Assembly: GCF_001428605.1 (NCBI RefSeq)
Contig: NZ_LMID01000012.1
Span: 186,001-250,000 of the forward strand
Length of the DNA stretch: 64,000 nt
Origin: Sphingomonas sp. Root720
Lineage (GTDB): Bacteria > Pseudomonadota > Alphaproteobacteria > Sphingomonadales > Sphingomonadaceae
Reading direction: 5' to 3'
Position numbers and translations under genes: made by a program. A model generated the notes under the pieces. The model was given only the letters and a program-made list of their open reading frames with translations. It had not been told where the DNA came from and did no database searches. This document shows, one piece after another, positions 1 to 8,169 of this stretch; position 1 is the first letter of the stretch, and every line of letters starts with the position of its first letter.

Positions 1-1
1 C

Positions 2-1423
2 CTGATCACCCGCGCGCCCACCGACGATCTCGCCATCCGCGCCAGCGGCGAATATGGGCGCTACGACAGCGGCCGCATCAGCGGCGCGGTCAGCGGCAAG
101 GTGGGGCCGACCGCGATCAGCGCGGCCGCCGGATATCTCACGACCGACGGCATCTCGGTCGCCGACGGCGGCGCGGAGAAGGACGGCTACCATCTGTTCG
201 GCGCGCACCTGAAGACCACCACCGCGCTCACCGACCAGCTCTCGCTCGACCTGCGCGGCTTCTATACCAGGAGCAAGGTCGACCTCGACGGCTTTCCGCC
301 GCCGAACTACACGATCGGCGACACCGACGAATATCAGCGCCAGCAGCAGATCGTCGGCTATGCCGGGCTCAACGCGGGGCTGTTCGACGGCCGGCTGAAC
401 AACCGTATCGCCGTCTCCTACACGCGGATCGATCGCGACAGCTACGACCCGGCGGCGGTGCCGGTGAAGAATTTCGACGCGCGCGGCCGGAACCTGCGGT
501 TCGAATATCAGGGCGTCGCCGACCTCCGCATCGTGCAGGCGACGTTCGGCGCCGAACATCAGGAGGAGAAGCTGCGCACGATCAGCGCCTATTTCGGCCC
601 GCCGGCAACCGCAGGGGCCAAGGCGAACATCGACAGCGCCTATCTCGACCTCCGCGCCAGGCCGGTCGTCGGGCTGAATCTCGGCGCGGGGATCCGCTAC
701 GACGATCACAGCCAGTTCGGCGATGCGACGACGCTCGGCGCCGACCTTGCCTATACGCCGAACGGCGGCGCGACGATCGTCCGCGCCAGCTATGGCGAAG
801 GCTTCAAGGCGCCCTCGCTCTATCAGCTCTACGGCGATTACGGCACGCCCGGCCTGCAGCCGGAAAAGGCCAGGGGCTGGGACGCCGGCATCGCCCAGAA
901 GCTGATCGGCGACGCGGTCGAGCTGCGCGCGACGTGGTTCCAGCGCAACACCGACAATCTGATCGACTTCGATCTCGGCACCTTCACCTATGCCAATATC
1001 GTCCGGGCGCGGGCCCGCGGCGCCGAGGCGGAGCTGCGCATCGCACCGACCGACGACCTGCTGTTCACCGCCAACTACACCTTCACCAACGCCCGCAACC
1101 GCGAACGCAGCGATCCCAATTTCGGCAGGCAGCTCGCCCGGCGGCCGCGCCAGACGGTGAACGTCACCGGCGACTATCGCTGGCCGTTCGGCCTCGCCAC
1201 CGGCGCCACCATCACCCATGTCGCCGGCAGCTTCGACAATGCGGCCAACACGACCCGGCTGGGCGACTATGTACTCGTCGACCTGCGGGCGGCGATGCCG
1301 CTGAGCGATGCCATCGAGCTGTACGGCCGGATCGAGAATCTGTTCGGCGAACGCTACCAGACCGCCGCCGGCTACGGCCAGCTCGGCCGCGCCGCGACCG
1401 CCGGGGTACGGCTGCGCTATTGA
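2..1423 (+). CDS. TonB-dependent receptor, BtuB-like, 3' part only
   Basis: The open frame enters from the left edge without a start, so only the C-terminal 473 residues or so are present. They form an outer-membrane beta-barrel: many alternating polar/aromatic strands ending in the aromatic C-terminus LRY typical of barrel proteins. The stretch GEGFKAPSLYQLYG followed by a G-x-x-x-L-x-P-E-K segment and the ENLFGERYQT strand near the end match the TonB-dependent receptor barrel and look most like the cobalamin receptor branch. Receptors of this class import large ligands using TonB energy. The plug domain and TonB box are outside the window, so the ligand cannot be decided; a siderophore receptor is the alternative. 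Confidence 0.85.
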   Translation: MITRAPTDDLAIRASGEYGRYDSGRISGAVSGKVGPTAISAAAGYLTTDGISVADGGAEKDGYHLFGAHLKTTTALTDQLSLDLRGFYTRSKVDLDGFPPPNYTIGDTDEYQRQQQIVGYAGLNAGLFDGRLNNRIAVSYTRIDRDSYDPAAVPVKNFDARGRNLRFEYQGVADLRIVQATFGAEHQEEKLRTISAYFGPPATAGAKANIDSAYLDLRARPVVGLNLGAGIRYDDHSQFGDATTLGADLAYTPNGGATIVRASYGEGFKAPSLYQLYGDYGTPGLQPEKARGWDAGIAQKLIGDAVELRATWFQRNTDNLIDFDLGTFTYANIVRARARGAEAELRIAPTDDLLFTANYTFTNARNRERSDPNFGRQLARRPRQTVNVTGDYRWPFGLATGATITHVAGSFDNAANTTRLGDYVLVDLRAAMPLSDAIELYGRIENLFGERYQTAAGYGQLGRAATAGVRLRY

Positions 1424-1452
1424 AGCTAGGGCCGGGAACGGACGAAAAGGCC

Positions 1453-1483
1453 AGGACCGGCCGCCTGTCGGCGCGCCGGTCCT
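1453..1483. terminator. Possible hairpin between converging genes
   Basis: A 9-bp perfect inverted repeat (aggaccggc / gccggtcct) with a 13-nt loop lies downstream of the receptor stop and in the 3' direction of the convergent response regulator. There is no T-run, so factor-independent termination is uncertain. Confidence 0.35.
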
Positions 1484-1656
1484 GCATGCCGCGATCCTGG
1501 CGTCCCTGCCGTCCGGCATGGCGGGATTTGGGGGACCTCCGCCACGCGCGCGCCGGGCAGACCGCGACCCCATGGCTATAGGAGCGTGCCGTCGGCCCGC
1601 CCATTGCGATCAACTACGCTAAGGGCTGCCCCTTATCCGCAGGTCGCGGCGACCGT

Positions 1657-2280
1657 TCAGGCCGTGGGCGGCCAGCCGGCGACCGCCGCGGTCCGGATCG
1701 CCGCCAGGATCGAGGGCGCATCGAGCGCGGCCAGCGCCCGCGCCCGATGGATCTGCACCTGGCGTGGATCGAAGCCCAGCGCCCGGGCGATGTCCTTATT
1801 GGTCTGGCCGCGGATCAGCAGCGCCAGCACATCGGCCTCGTCCGGCGTGAGCCGGGCGAGCCGCGCCCTCGCCTCGGCCACCAGAACCTGCGGCTCGCTC
1901 CCTCGCTCGAGGAGGTGGAAACCCCGGTCGACCGCGTCGAGCAACGCGCGCATCTCATAGGGCTTGTGGAGGAAGTCGACCGCGCCGGCGCGGAACGCCT
2001 CGATCGCCATGGCGAGGTCGCTATAGCCGGTGACGACGATCAGGCGGAATCGGTCCTGCCGTTCGGCCAGCGCGCCGATCACCGCCGCGCCGCTGACTCC
2101 GTCGAGCTGCAGGTCGAGCACCACGCAGCCCGGATCGATCGCGTCGATCGCGGCGAGAAAGGCGTCGCCATTGGCATATTCACGGCATTCGAATGCGCCA
2201 TGCGCCTGAACAAGGCTGACGATCGAGGCGCGTATGATCGCCTCGTCGTCGACGATATGTATGACCCGCCGTGCGGTCAT
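1657..2280 (-). CDS. FixJ-type response regulator (REC + LuxR HTH)
   Basis: 207 residues. Receiver domain at about 5-120 with acidic pair D11/D12, phospho-acceptor D56 (in CVVLDL), T84 and K106 (HKP); then a LuxR-type helix-turn-helix at about 143-190 (LTPDEADVLALLIRG, QTNKDIARAL). This domain order is that of the FixJ/NarL transcription factors, which bind DNA once phosphorylated by a histidine kinase. The HTH is slightly unusual, with DPRQVQIHRARAL where FixJ proteins usually have S-x-x-T-V-x-x-H. No histidine kinase is adjacent, so it is an orphan here. Upstream is a 700-bp AT-rich gap. Target genes are unknown. Confidence 0.85.
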   Translation of the reverse strand: MTARRVIHIVDDEAIIRASIVSLVQAHGAFECREYANGDAFLAAIDAIDPGCVVLDLQLDGVSGAAVIGALAERQDRFRLIVVTGYSDLAMAIEAFRAGAVDFLHKPYEMRALLDAVDRGFHLLERGSEPQVLVAEARARLARLTPDEADVLALLIRGQTNKDIARALGFDPRQVQIHRARALAALDAPSILAAIRTAAVAGWPPTA

Positions 2281-2979
2281 GGCGTGCCAGCGCCGCGCAC
2301 CATCAACTCTTTCCCGAAAGCCCTGCGTTTATAGATACTTATTCTAAGTAGAGGAGCTCGATGAAAAATCCACATAAATTTGTTTCGGTAACGAAATTTT
2401 CATCGATTTTCATCATGATCGAGCAGCGTATCGAAAGATATGGCAAAGTTCGGGAGAGGTAATCCCATCCGCTACGATCTCCGCAATATCCATTTCATAG
2501 ACAAATTTCGGTTTGAAACGAGGAAATTCGAAGATGTTCGGATTATAAACGGCAAGATTCGAGCATCTTCACGCAATTTTTTAACATATTGGGCTACCAA
2601 CGTCCGCTGGACCGATATCGATCTTGCCGGGATCGCGATCATTTCTATGAACCCGGCCGGTCTTCTTCGCCTCGTCGGCAACGCGCGGCGATCCCGGGCC
2701 GGGATGCGATGCCGGCAGCGCCGGACCGGCGCACACGGCCGGATCATCGTCGACCACGCGGACGCGGGTTGGATGGGCGGGAGGCCATGAACCGGCTATA
2801 GTTAATGGCCGAAGACCCGCTTCTCCGGGCTTGTACCTAGGCAATTGCCGTTACGGCAACCGGCGATTTCGGAAATGCGCCGATTTTTCCGCCTCCCGAT
2901 CCATCGGAAACGCGCTGTTAACGGCTTCCGGCTACCAAGTGGGGGTGGGGCGCGACGCCCCGAACGACGGGAATGACGC
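2281..2979. other. AT-rich intergenic stretch
   Basis: Nearly 700 bp without a convincing protein. By hand count 2341-2580 is about 39% G+C, far below the roughly 67-70% of the surrounding genes. It contains a short ORF with a plausible ribosome site (2361-2462). Longer open frames at 2440-2790 (+) and 2472-2747 (-) overlap each other, lack family motifs and drift from AT-rich to Arg-rich composition, so they are not called. It may hold the promoters of the flanking regulators, a decayed gene or acquired DNA. Confidence 0.6.
2361..2462 (+). CDS. Possible 33-residue small protein
   Basis: ATG preceded by gaggagct, a good Shine-Dalgarno match at about 4-6 nt spacing, opens a 33-codon frame ending in TAA. 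The peptide starts MKNPHKFVSVTKFSSIF and ends with a charged ERIERYGKVRER-like tail, so it is a short hydrophobic patch plus a basic tail. It sits in the AT-rich island, where chance ORFs tend to be short, which slightly favours a real gene. No family is recognised and no function is proposed. Confidence 0.25.
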   Translation: MKNPHKFVSVTKFSSIFIMIEQRIERYGKVRER

Positions 2980-3348
2980 GTGCCCAAGACCATCCTGACC
3001 GTGGACGATTCGCCTTTCATCCGGAAACTGCTCCGGGTCGCCCTGTCGGGGCAGGGCTTCCTCGTGGCCGAAGCCGAGGACGGCGTCGCCGCGCTCGAAT
3101 GGCTCGACGCCCATGACCGGCCCGACGTGATGATCACCGACATCAACATGCCGCGCATGGACGGCTTCGGACTGGTCGAGGCGGTCCGCGCGCAGGGCCG
3201 CCACGACACCATGCCGATTCTGGTCCTGTCGACCGAGAGTTCCGACGACAAGCAGGATCGCGGCCGCACCGCCGGCGTCGACGGCTGGCTCGTCAAACCG
3301 TTCAATCCCGCCCAGCTCGCCAGCGCGATCGAAAGCGTTTCGTCGTGA
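2980..3348 (+). CDS. CheY-like single-domain response regulator
   Basis: 122 residues, a receiver domain only. D9/D10 (TVDDSPF), phospho-acceptor in VMITDINMPRMDG, S/T in LVLSTES and K in VKPFNP are all present. Start is GTG; the nearby ATG at 2973 is in another frame. CheY-type proteins carry phosphate from a kinase (CheA or another histidine kinase) to a target such as the flagellar switch. It is followed 13 bp later by a cheB homologue and then by a small protein with a CheZ-like motif, so the three probably form one operon. No cheA, cheR or receptor gene is in the window. Confidence 0.88.
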   Translation: MPKTILTVDDSPFIRKLLRVALSGQGFLVAEAEDGVAALEWLDAHDRPDVMITDINMPRMDGFGLVEAVRAQGRHDTMPILVLSTESSDDKQDRGRTAGVDGWLVKPFNPAQLASAIESVSS

Positions 3349-3361
3349 GGAAGCTGCCGGC

Positions 3362-4432
3362 ATGATCCCCGTTCGGACCAAGGCACGTGTCCTGATCGTC
3401 GACGACTCGCTGATGATGCGTGCCTTCTTCGGTTCCATTTTCGATCGTTCGCCCGGCATCGAGGTGGTGGGGACCGCCGCCAGCGCCGACGAGGCGCGGC
3501 GGATGATCGTCCAGCACCGCCCCAACGTCATGACCCTCGACGTCGAGATGCCGGGCATGAACGGCCTCGAATTCCTCGAGGAGGTCATGCGCGACCGGCC
3601 GATGCCGGTGGTCATGCTGTCCTCGCTCACCCAGAAGGGCGCGGAGGCATCCTTCCAGGCGCTGGAGCGGGGCGCGATCGACTGCTTCCCCAAGCCGACC
3701 TCGGACAACCGGGAGGAATTCGCCCAGCGGCTGAGCGCGCTCGTCATCGCCGCGGCCAACGGCTCGGCGCGCTCGGCCCGCTACGCCAAGGACGCACCCG
3801 CCCGCCCGCCGGCATCGCAGCATCATGTCCCGGTGTTCGACTGGAACGGCAGGATCGTGGTGATGGGGGCCTCGACCGGCGGCGTCGACGCGCTGCTGCA
3901 ACTGTTGCCGGGCCTGCCCGCCGATTGCCCGCCCACCGTCATCTCGCTGCAGATCGATCCCGATTTCGTCGCGCCGCTGATGCAGCGGCTCAAGGCCCGC
4001 TGCAGCGCCAAGGTCGTCCTGGCCGAGGACGGCCGGCCGCTCAGGCGCGGCGAGATCCAGATCGCCTGCGATCCGGCCACCCATGCGGTGATCGACCGCT
4101 GGCCCGACCCTTCGGTCAAGCTGCTGCGGTCGGACCCGGTCAACGGCGCGCGCCCCTCGGCCAGCCTGCTGTTCGCGACCGCCGCCAAGACCGCGGGCTC
4201 CCATGCGGCCGGCGCTATCCTGACCGGGATCGGCACCGACGGCGTCGCGGGCATGAAGGCACTTCGCGCCAGCGGAGCGCTCACCATTTCCCAGGATTCG
4301 CTGACCTGCCTCGTCGACCAGGCCCCCGCCGCCGCACGCGCGGCGGGCGCGATCGAACGCGATCTCCCGATCGAGGCGATCGCCCCGGCGATCCTCGACG
4401 CCTGCCGCCGCGCGGCGGACGCCGCCGCCTGA
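3362..4432 (+). CDS. cheB: CheB-like protein, catalytic histidine replaced
   Basis: 356 residues. N-terminal receiver (about 9-125; DD14-15, phospho-acceptor D60 in MTLDVEMPGMNG, S87/S88, K111 in FPKP), a linker, then a C-terminal methylesterase domain (about 163-345). In the family this domain removes methyl groups from receptor glutamates with a Ser-His-Asp triad. The serine is present (S171, GASTGG) and so is the aspartate (D293, LTGIGTDG). The histidine of the usual Q-H-M-P motif is not: the same place reads LQIDPDF, with I198 where His should be. Codons there are clear (cag atc gat ccc). Esterase activity may be lost or differently arranged. Lies between cheY-like and the 89-residue gene. 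Confidence 0.85.
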   Translation: MIPVRTKARVLIVDDSLMMRAFFGSIFDRSPGIEVVGTAASADEARRMIVQHRPNVMTLDVEMPGMNGLEFLEEVMRDRPMPVVMLSSLTQKGAEASFQALERGAIDCFPKPTSDNREEFAQRLSALVIAAANGSARSARYAKDAPARPPASQHHVPVFDWNGRIVVMGASTGGVDALLQLLPGLPADCPPTVISLQIDPDFVAPLMQRLKARCSAKVVLAEDGRPLRRGEIQIACDPATHAVIDRWPDPSVKLLRSDPVNGARPSASLLFATAAKTAGSHAAGAILTGIGTDGVAGMKALRASGALTISQDSLTCLVDQAPAAARAAGAIERDLPIEAIAPAILDACRRAADAAA

Positions 4433-4445
4433 GGAGGAGCATCCG

Positions 4446-4715
4446 ATGGCGTCGATCGGCCGACCCGACCTGCTCGCGATGCTCGCCGACGAACTCGATG
4501 CGGCGCGCGCGCAACTCGAAGCCCTCGGCCTGGTCCTGATCGACGACCCCGCCCTCGCGGCCCGCCACGTCACCGAGCTGCAGGCGCTCGACCATGTCGG
4601 CCAGCGCTGCGCCTCGGTCGCGGCGATCCTCCGCGCCGACGACCTCCAGGCCGCCACCCGGGACGCCAGCCTGGAAAGCATCACCGCCCGGCTCGCCGGC
4701 CTGCGGCCGCACTGA
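4446..4715 (+). CDS. Small helical protein with CheZ-like DxxxQ motif
   Basis: 89 residues, almost entirely predicted helix, starting 13 bp after the cheB-like stop with gaggagcat as ribosome site. Residues 46-57 read QALDHVGQRCAS. The D49-H-V-G-Q53 spacing matches the D-x-x-G-Q signature of CheZ, whose Asp and Gln insert into the phosphorylated CheY active site and speed its dephosphorylation (E. coli CheZ has DLTGQ). CheZ is about 214 residues, so this would be a minimal form. Position next to a CheY and a CheB homologue supports a signalling role. Overall similarity to CheZ cannot be judged by eye and the motif may be chance. Confidence 0.6.
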   Translation: MASIGRPDLLAMLADELDAARAQLEALGLVLIDDPALAARHVTELQALDHVGQRCASVAAILRADDLQAATRDASLESITARLAGLRPH

Positions 4716-4735
4716 CCGGCCGAGCGCGCCGGGGC

Positions 4736-5935
4736 TCAGTCCCCGGCCGCGAACAGGGCGATCAGCTGCGGCGCGATCCCGTCGATGTCGTGGCGCGCGA
4801 CGATGCGCTTGCGGCCCTCGCGCCCCATCCGCGCCAGCTCGGTCTTGCCCGCGTCCATCGCCGCGCCGATCGCGGCCGCGAGCGCCGCGCCGTCGCCGGC
4901 TTCCACCAGCCAGCCGCATGTCTCGTCGACCAGTTCGGGGATGCCCGCGATTCGGGTGGTGATCACCGGGCGGCCGAGCGCGAACGCTTCCATGATCGCG
5001 ATCGGCAGGCCTTCGGCATGGCTGGGCAGCAGCAGCGCCCGGGTCTCGCGGATGCGGCGGCGCACCTCGGCATTGCTACGCCAGCCGAGCAGCTTGATTC
5101 GCCCGCCGGTCCCGGTCGCGCTGATCTCGCGCTCGATCGCGGCCCGGCTCTCGCCGTCGCCGATCAGGACCACCGACAGGCCGGGATGGTCCCCGGCGGC
5201 GGCCGCGATCGCCGCCGGTATCTCAACCTGCGCCTTTTGCGGGCAGAGCCGGCCGACCGACAGCAGCCGCACGCTCATCGACGGCGGCGGCGGGGTCGGC
5301 GGATAGTCGCGCAGGTCGAGCCCGCAGGGAATGACGCGGATCCGTTCCCACAGCGTCTCGGGCAGGTGCGCGCGCAGCCGGGCGGCGCAATAATCGCTGA
5401 TCGCCACCACATGGTCGGCGTGGAGCGTCTTTTCGGTCAGGCTGTTCGCGGCCAACGCCTCGAGCTCGTCGGGCCCGTGGACGGTGAAGCTGTAGCGAGG
5501 CCCGCCGAGCAGCCGGCACAGCATCGCCACCGCCGCCGCATTGGTCGAGAAATGGGCGTGGACCCGGGTGATGCCGAGCGCGGCGCAGCGCTGCCGCAGC
5601 CGGATCGCCTGCGCCAGATAGGCGGTGTGGCGGACCACGCCGCCGGCCGCCGCGCGCCGGAGCGCCCCCAGCGTCTCCAGCGCCTCGCCGAAGCCGCGCG
5701 GATGGCGCACGGCATGGGCCGCCAGCCCGCGCACCAGCCCGGCGCCGTTGCCGGTGAGCAGATATTCGGTCCGGCCGCGTTCGGACATGTCCTGCGGATC
5801 GACCAGCCGTTCGGACCAGTGCCGCACCGCGAAGCGCTTGACCGGCACCCCGGCCCGCTCGATCGCGGCGATCTCGCGCCGGATGAAGGTGGTGCTGGTC
5901 ATCGGATAGCTGTTGAGCAGATAGGCGAGCTTCAT
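4736..5935 (-). CDS. Glycosyltransferase family 4 (GT-B fold)
   Basis: 399 residues. The N-terminal half has the MKLAYLLNSYPMTSTTFIRRE start common to WcaL-like polysaccharide glycosyltransferases, and HAHFSTNAA plus the HGPDELE segment near 150-165. The C-terminal half is a Glycos_transf_1 domain (about 220-385) with SVGRLCPQKA and the retaining-enzyme E-x7-E motif in HAEGLPIAIMEAFALGRPV. It would transfer a sugar from a nucleotide-sugar donor to a growing exopolysaccharide or lipid-linked acceptor at the cytoplasmic face. Its start overlaps the stop of the oxidoreductase upstream by 4 nt, so the two are translationally coupled. Confidence 0.88.
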   Translation of the reverse strand: MKLAYLLNSYPMTSTTFIRREIAAIERAGVPVKRFAVRHWSERLVDPQDMSERGRTEYLLTGNGAGLVRGLAAHAVRHPRGFGEALETLGALRRAAAGGVVRHTAYLAQAIRLRQRCAALGITRVHAHFSTNAAAVAMLCRLLGGPRYSFTVHGPDELEALAANSLTEKTLHADHVVAISDYCAARLRAHLPETLWERIRVIPCGLDLRDYPPTPPPPSMSVRLLSVGRLCPQKAQVEIPAAIAAAAGDHPGLSVVLIGDGESRAAIEREISATGTGGRIKLLGWRSNAEVRRRIRETRALLLPSHAEGLPIAIMEAFALGRPVITTRIAGIPELVDETCGWLVEAGDGAALAAAIGAAMDAGKTELARMGREGRKRIVARHDIDGIAPQLIALFAAGD

Positions 5936-6858
5936 GCGCGGCGGGCCTCCTCGACCAGCCGCGCGACCTCGATCATCCGCGCATGGCTGACGATGGGGCT
6001 TTCGATCCGGCCAGTGCGGTGGAGCGCGGTGAAATGCTCGATCTCATGGAGATAGGGGTTGGCGCCGAACGGATGCCAGCATGCCGACCCCCGGCTGCCG
6101 AGATCGGCGAGCCGGCGGACCAGCGGATTCTGTCGCAGGCGCCGCCGCAGCCGGCCGGGGCGGGGCTGGCCGGCGTCCATGAAGCGCAGCCGCTGCGCCG
6201 TCAGCAGCGGCGGCTGCACCTCGACCACGCCCCCGTCGCCGGCGATCCGCAGGCTGTTGTCGAGCCGTTCGGTGAAGGAGACCGCGAGGTCCGAACGGCC
6301 GCCCGCCTGGTGGTCGAGCACGAAGCCGGCGGCGACGTCGCGCCCGTCCCCGTCGCGCTCCACGGTGCAGCGCATCGTCCCGACCGGGCCGAGCGCGATC
6401 AGCGCCAGCATCAGCGGATAGACCGCCCGGTCGGCGAGCACCCCGCCGTCCGCCTCGAACAATCGGGGATGATCGGCCCGCCGCAGCGGATAGCCGAAGC
6501 TCGCCTCGACCCGCGACGGCGTGCCGAGCCGGCCCGACCGTGCCGCCTGCAGCGCCGCCGCGACGGCAGGAAGGAAGGGAGTGGCCACCGCCTCCATATA
6601 GAGCAGCCCAGTTCGTTGCGACACCGCAATTACCTCGGCCGCCTCGGCGGGGCTCATCGCACAGGGCTTCTCGCACAGCACCGCCTTGCCCGCGGCGAGG
6701 GCGGCGATCGAGCGGGCGGCATGATCGCGGTTGCGCCCGGCGATATAGACCGCCTCGGCATCGGCCTCCCCGACATCGCCGATCAGGCCGCGCATCGCCC
6801 CCGCCATCCGGCCCCGGCCGATCACGGCGAAACGCAGCGGCGCGGTCAGGCGTCCCAC
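5932..6858 (-). CDS. Gfo/Idh/MocA oxidoreductase, second of tandem pair
   Basis: 308 residues, somewhat short for the family (usually 320-390). Rossmann start FAVIGRGRMAGAMRG, then the conserved E-K-P of the active-site region (VLCEKPCAMSPAEA) and MEAVATPF. The nucleotide-binding domain appears compacted: the segment between the first strand and EKP is only about 50 residues, 20-30 fewer than usual. Family members oxidise or reduce sugars and their derivatives using NAD(P). GTG start, overlapping the end of the upstream homologue by 13 nt. With the neighbouring glycosyltransferase it suggests synthesis of a modified sugar for a surface glycan. Substrate is unknown. Confidence 0.8.
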   Translation of the reverse strand: MGRLTAPLRFAVIGRGRMAGAMRGLIGDVGEADAEAVYIAGRNRDHAARSIAALAAGKAVLCEKPCAMSPAEAAEVIAVSQRTGLLYMEAVATPFLPAVAAALQAARSGRLGTPSRVEASFGYPLRRADHPRLFEADGGVLADRAVYPLMLALIALGPVGTMRCTVERDGDGRDVAAGFVLDHQAGGRSDLAVSFTERLDNSLRIAGDGGVVEVQPPLLTAQRLRFMDAGQPRPGRLRRRLRQNPLVRRLADLGSRGSACWHPFGANPYLHEIEHFTALHRTGRIESPIVSHARMIEVARLVEEARRA

Positions 6859-7976
6859 TCCATCGGCGCGATCGGGGCGAAGCTGGTGCGCGGGCGGTGG
6901 TCGCCGCCGGCCTGCATCGCCAGCGCCAGTTCGGTCAGGTGGAGCGCGAAGTCCCCAGCGAGCCGGGGCGGCCGGCCGGCGGCGATCGCCTGCGCCATCT
7001 CCGCCACGCCGAGTGCGAAGTTCATCGAGGCGGCGCCGCGCCGTCCGACCATCGGATGGCTGGCACCCGCCGGCCGGACGGTCGTCGCGAACGGGCTGTT
7101 GATCAGCCGGCGGCGGATGACGTGCCGCCGCCGGATGCGGACGGGCGCGCCGTTCGCCCAGGCTTCGTCGACCTCAAGCACGCCGTTATCGCCGAATATG
7201 CGCAGCCGGTGATCGTGGCGCGCGACGATCGAGCAGGTGAGCCGCGCCACCATCGCGTCGAAATGGAGCGTTGCCGACGCGAAATCGGGGGTGGCATGGC
7301 CGGCGCCGGTCTGGGCGGGATCGAGCAGCCGCGCCGACCCGCCGACGATCCGACGCACCGGCCCGAACATCGCCATCAGCCAGGACAGATAATAGCCGGC
7401 ATGTTCGAGGGTGCAGCCCGTGCGGAACTCATCGGCCGCCGGCCAGGGCGCGCCGCTCGCCGAGCGCCAGCGCGGGTGCGGCGCGGCCGGCAGGAAATCG
7501 TCGTCGAGCTCGGCATAGACGAGGCGCGGCGTGCCGATCCGCCCGTCGCGGATCGCCGCCCATGCCGTCTGCGCGGCCCGTCCGAGGACGCTGCACGGCG
7601 CCGAGGCGAGATGGCGCCCGCTGTCGCGCGCGTGGCGGACGAGCGCCTCGGCCTCGTCGAGGTCGAGCGCGAGCGGCTTCTCGCTCCAGACATGGCAGCC
7701 CGCATCGAGCGCGGCGCGGGTGACGGCCGCGTGTGCGTGCGGGGAGGTCAGGTTGAGGACGATGTCGGGCGCGCGCGCGGAGAGCGCGGCGAAGCCCGTC
7801 GTGGGCTCGACCGACCAGTGGCGCGCGAAGGCCGCCAGCCGTCCGGGATCGACGTCCCAGGCGCCGACGATCTCGAATCCCGGGAAGCTGCGCAGCGACG
7901 GCATGTAGAGATCGGCCACATAGCCGGTCCCGACGATCGCGATTCGGCGCCCCTGCCGATGGTCCCCCGCTGCCAT
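6846..7976 (-). CDS. Gfo/Idh/MocA oxidoreductase, first of tandem pair
   Basis: 376 residues. Rossmann fold at the N-terminus (RIAIVGTGYVADLYMPS), second strand VGAWDVD, then SEKPLALDLDEAEAL with the catalytic-region lysine at about 97, and a C-terminal alpha/beta sheet domain including EHAGYYLSWLMAMFGPV. These are the marks of NAD(P)-dependent sugar dehydrogenases such as those acting on myo-inositol, UDP-GlcNAc derivatives or glucose-fructose. First gene of a three-gene minus-strand unit that continues into the second oxidoreductase and the GT4 enzyme. A roughly 190-bp gap separates it from the divergent LuxR-type gene. Confidence 0.85.
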   Translation of the reverse strand: MAAGDHRQGRRIAIVGTGYVADLYMPSLRSFPGFEIVGAWDVDPGRLAAFARHWSVEPTTGFAALSARAPDIVLNLTSPHAHAAVTRAALDAGCHVWSEKPLALDLDEAEALVRHARDSGRHLASAPCSVLGRAAQTAWAAIRDGRIGTPRLVYAELDDDFLPAAPHPRWRSASGAPWPAADEFRTGCTLEHAGYYLSWLMAMFGPVRRIVGGSARLLDPAQTGAGHATPDFASATLHFDAMVARLTCSIVARHDHRLRIFGDNGVLEVDEAWANGAPVRIRRRHVIRRRLINSPFATTVRPAGASHPMVGRRGAASMNFALGVAEMAQAIAAGRPPRLAGDFALHLTELALAMQAGGDHRPRTSFAPIAPMEWDA

Positions 7977-8169
7977 CCGGCAAGCCTAGGGATGGCGGCG
8001 GCCGACCGCAATGCCCGGCGGCTGGCATCCGATTGTCGCACATATATCAATGCCATGGGTGGCCCGCAGGTCCCGGCGGCGGATTGTTACGTTATCTGTC
8101 ACGGTGGCTTCATCGACTGCGCGCATCCCGTCCGCAGTGTCGGGTTTTACACGGTCGAGGATTGGCGAT

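Noticed and set aside
2440-2790. 116-codon plus-strand ORF in the AT-rich gap
   Set aside because: No recognised motif, no strong ribosome site, and a composition change halfway; overlaps a similar minus-strand frame.
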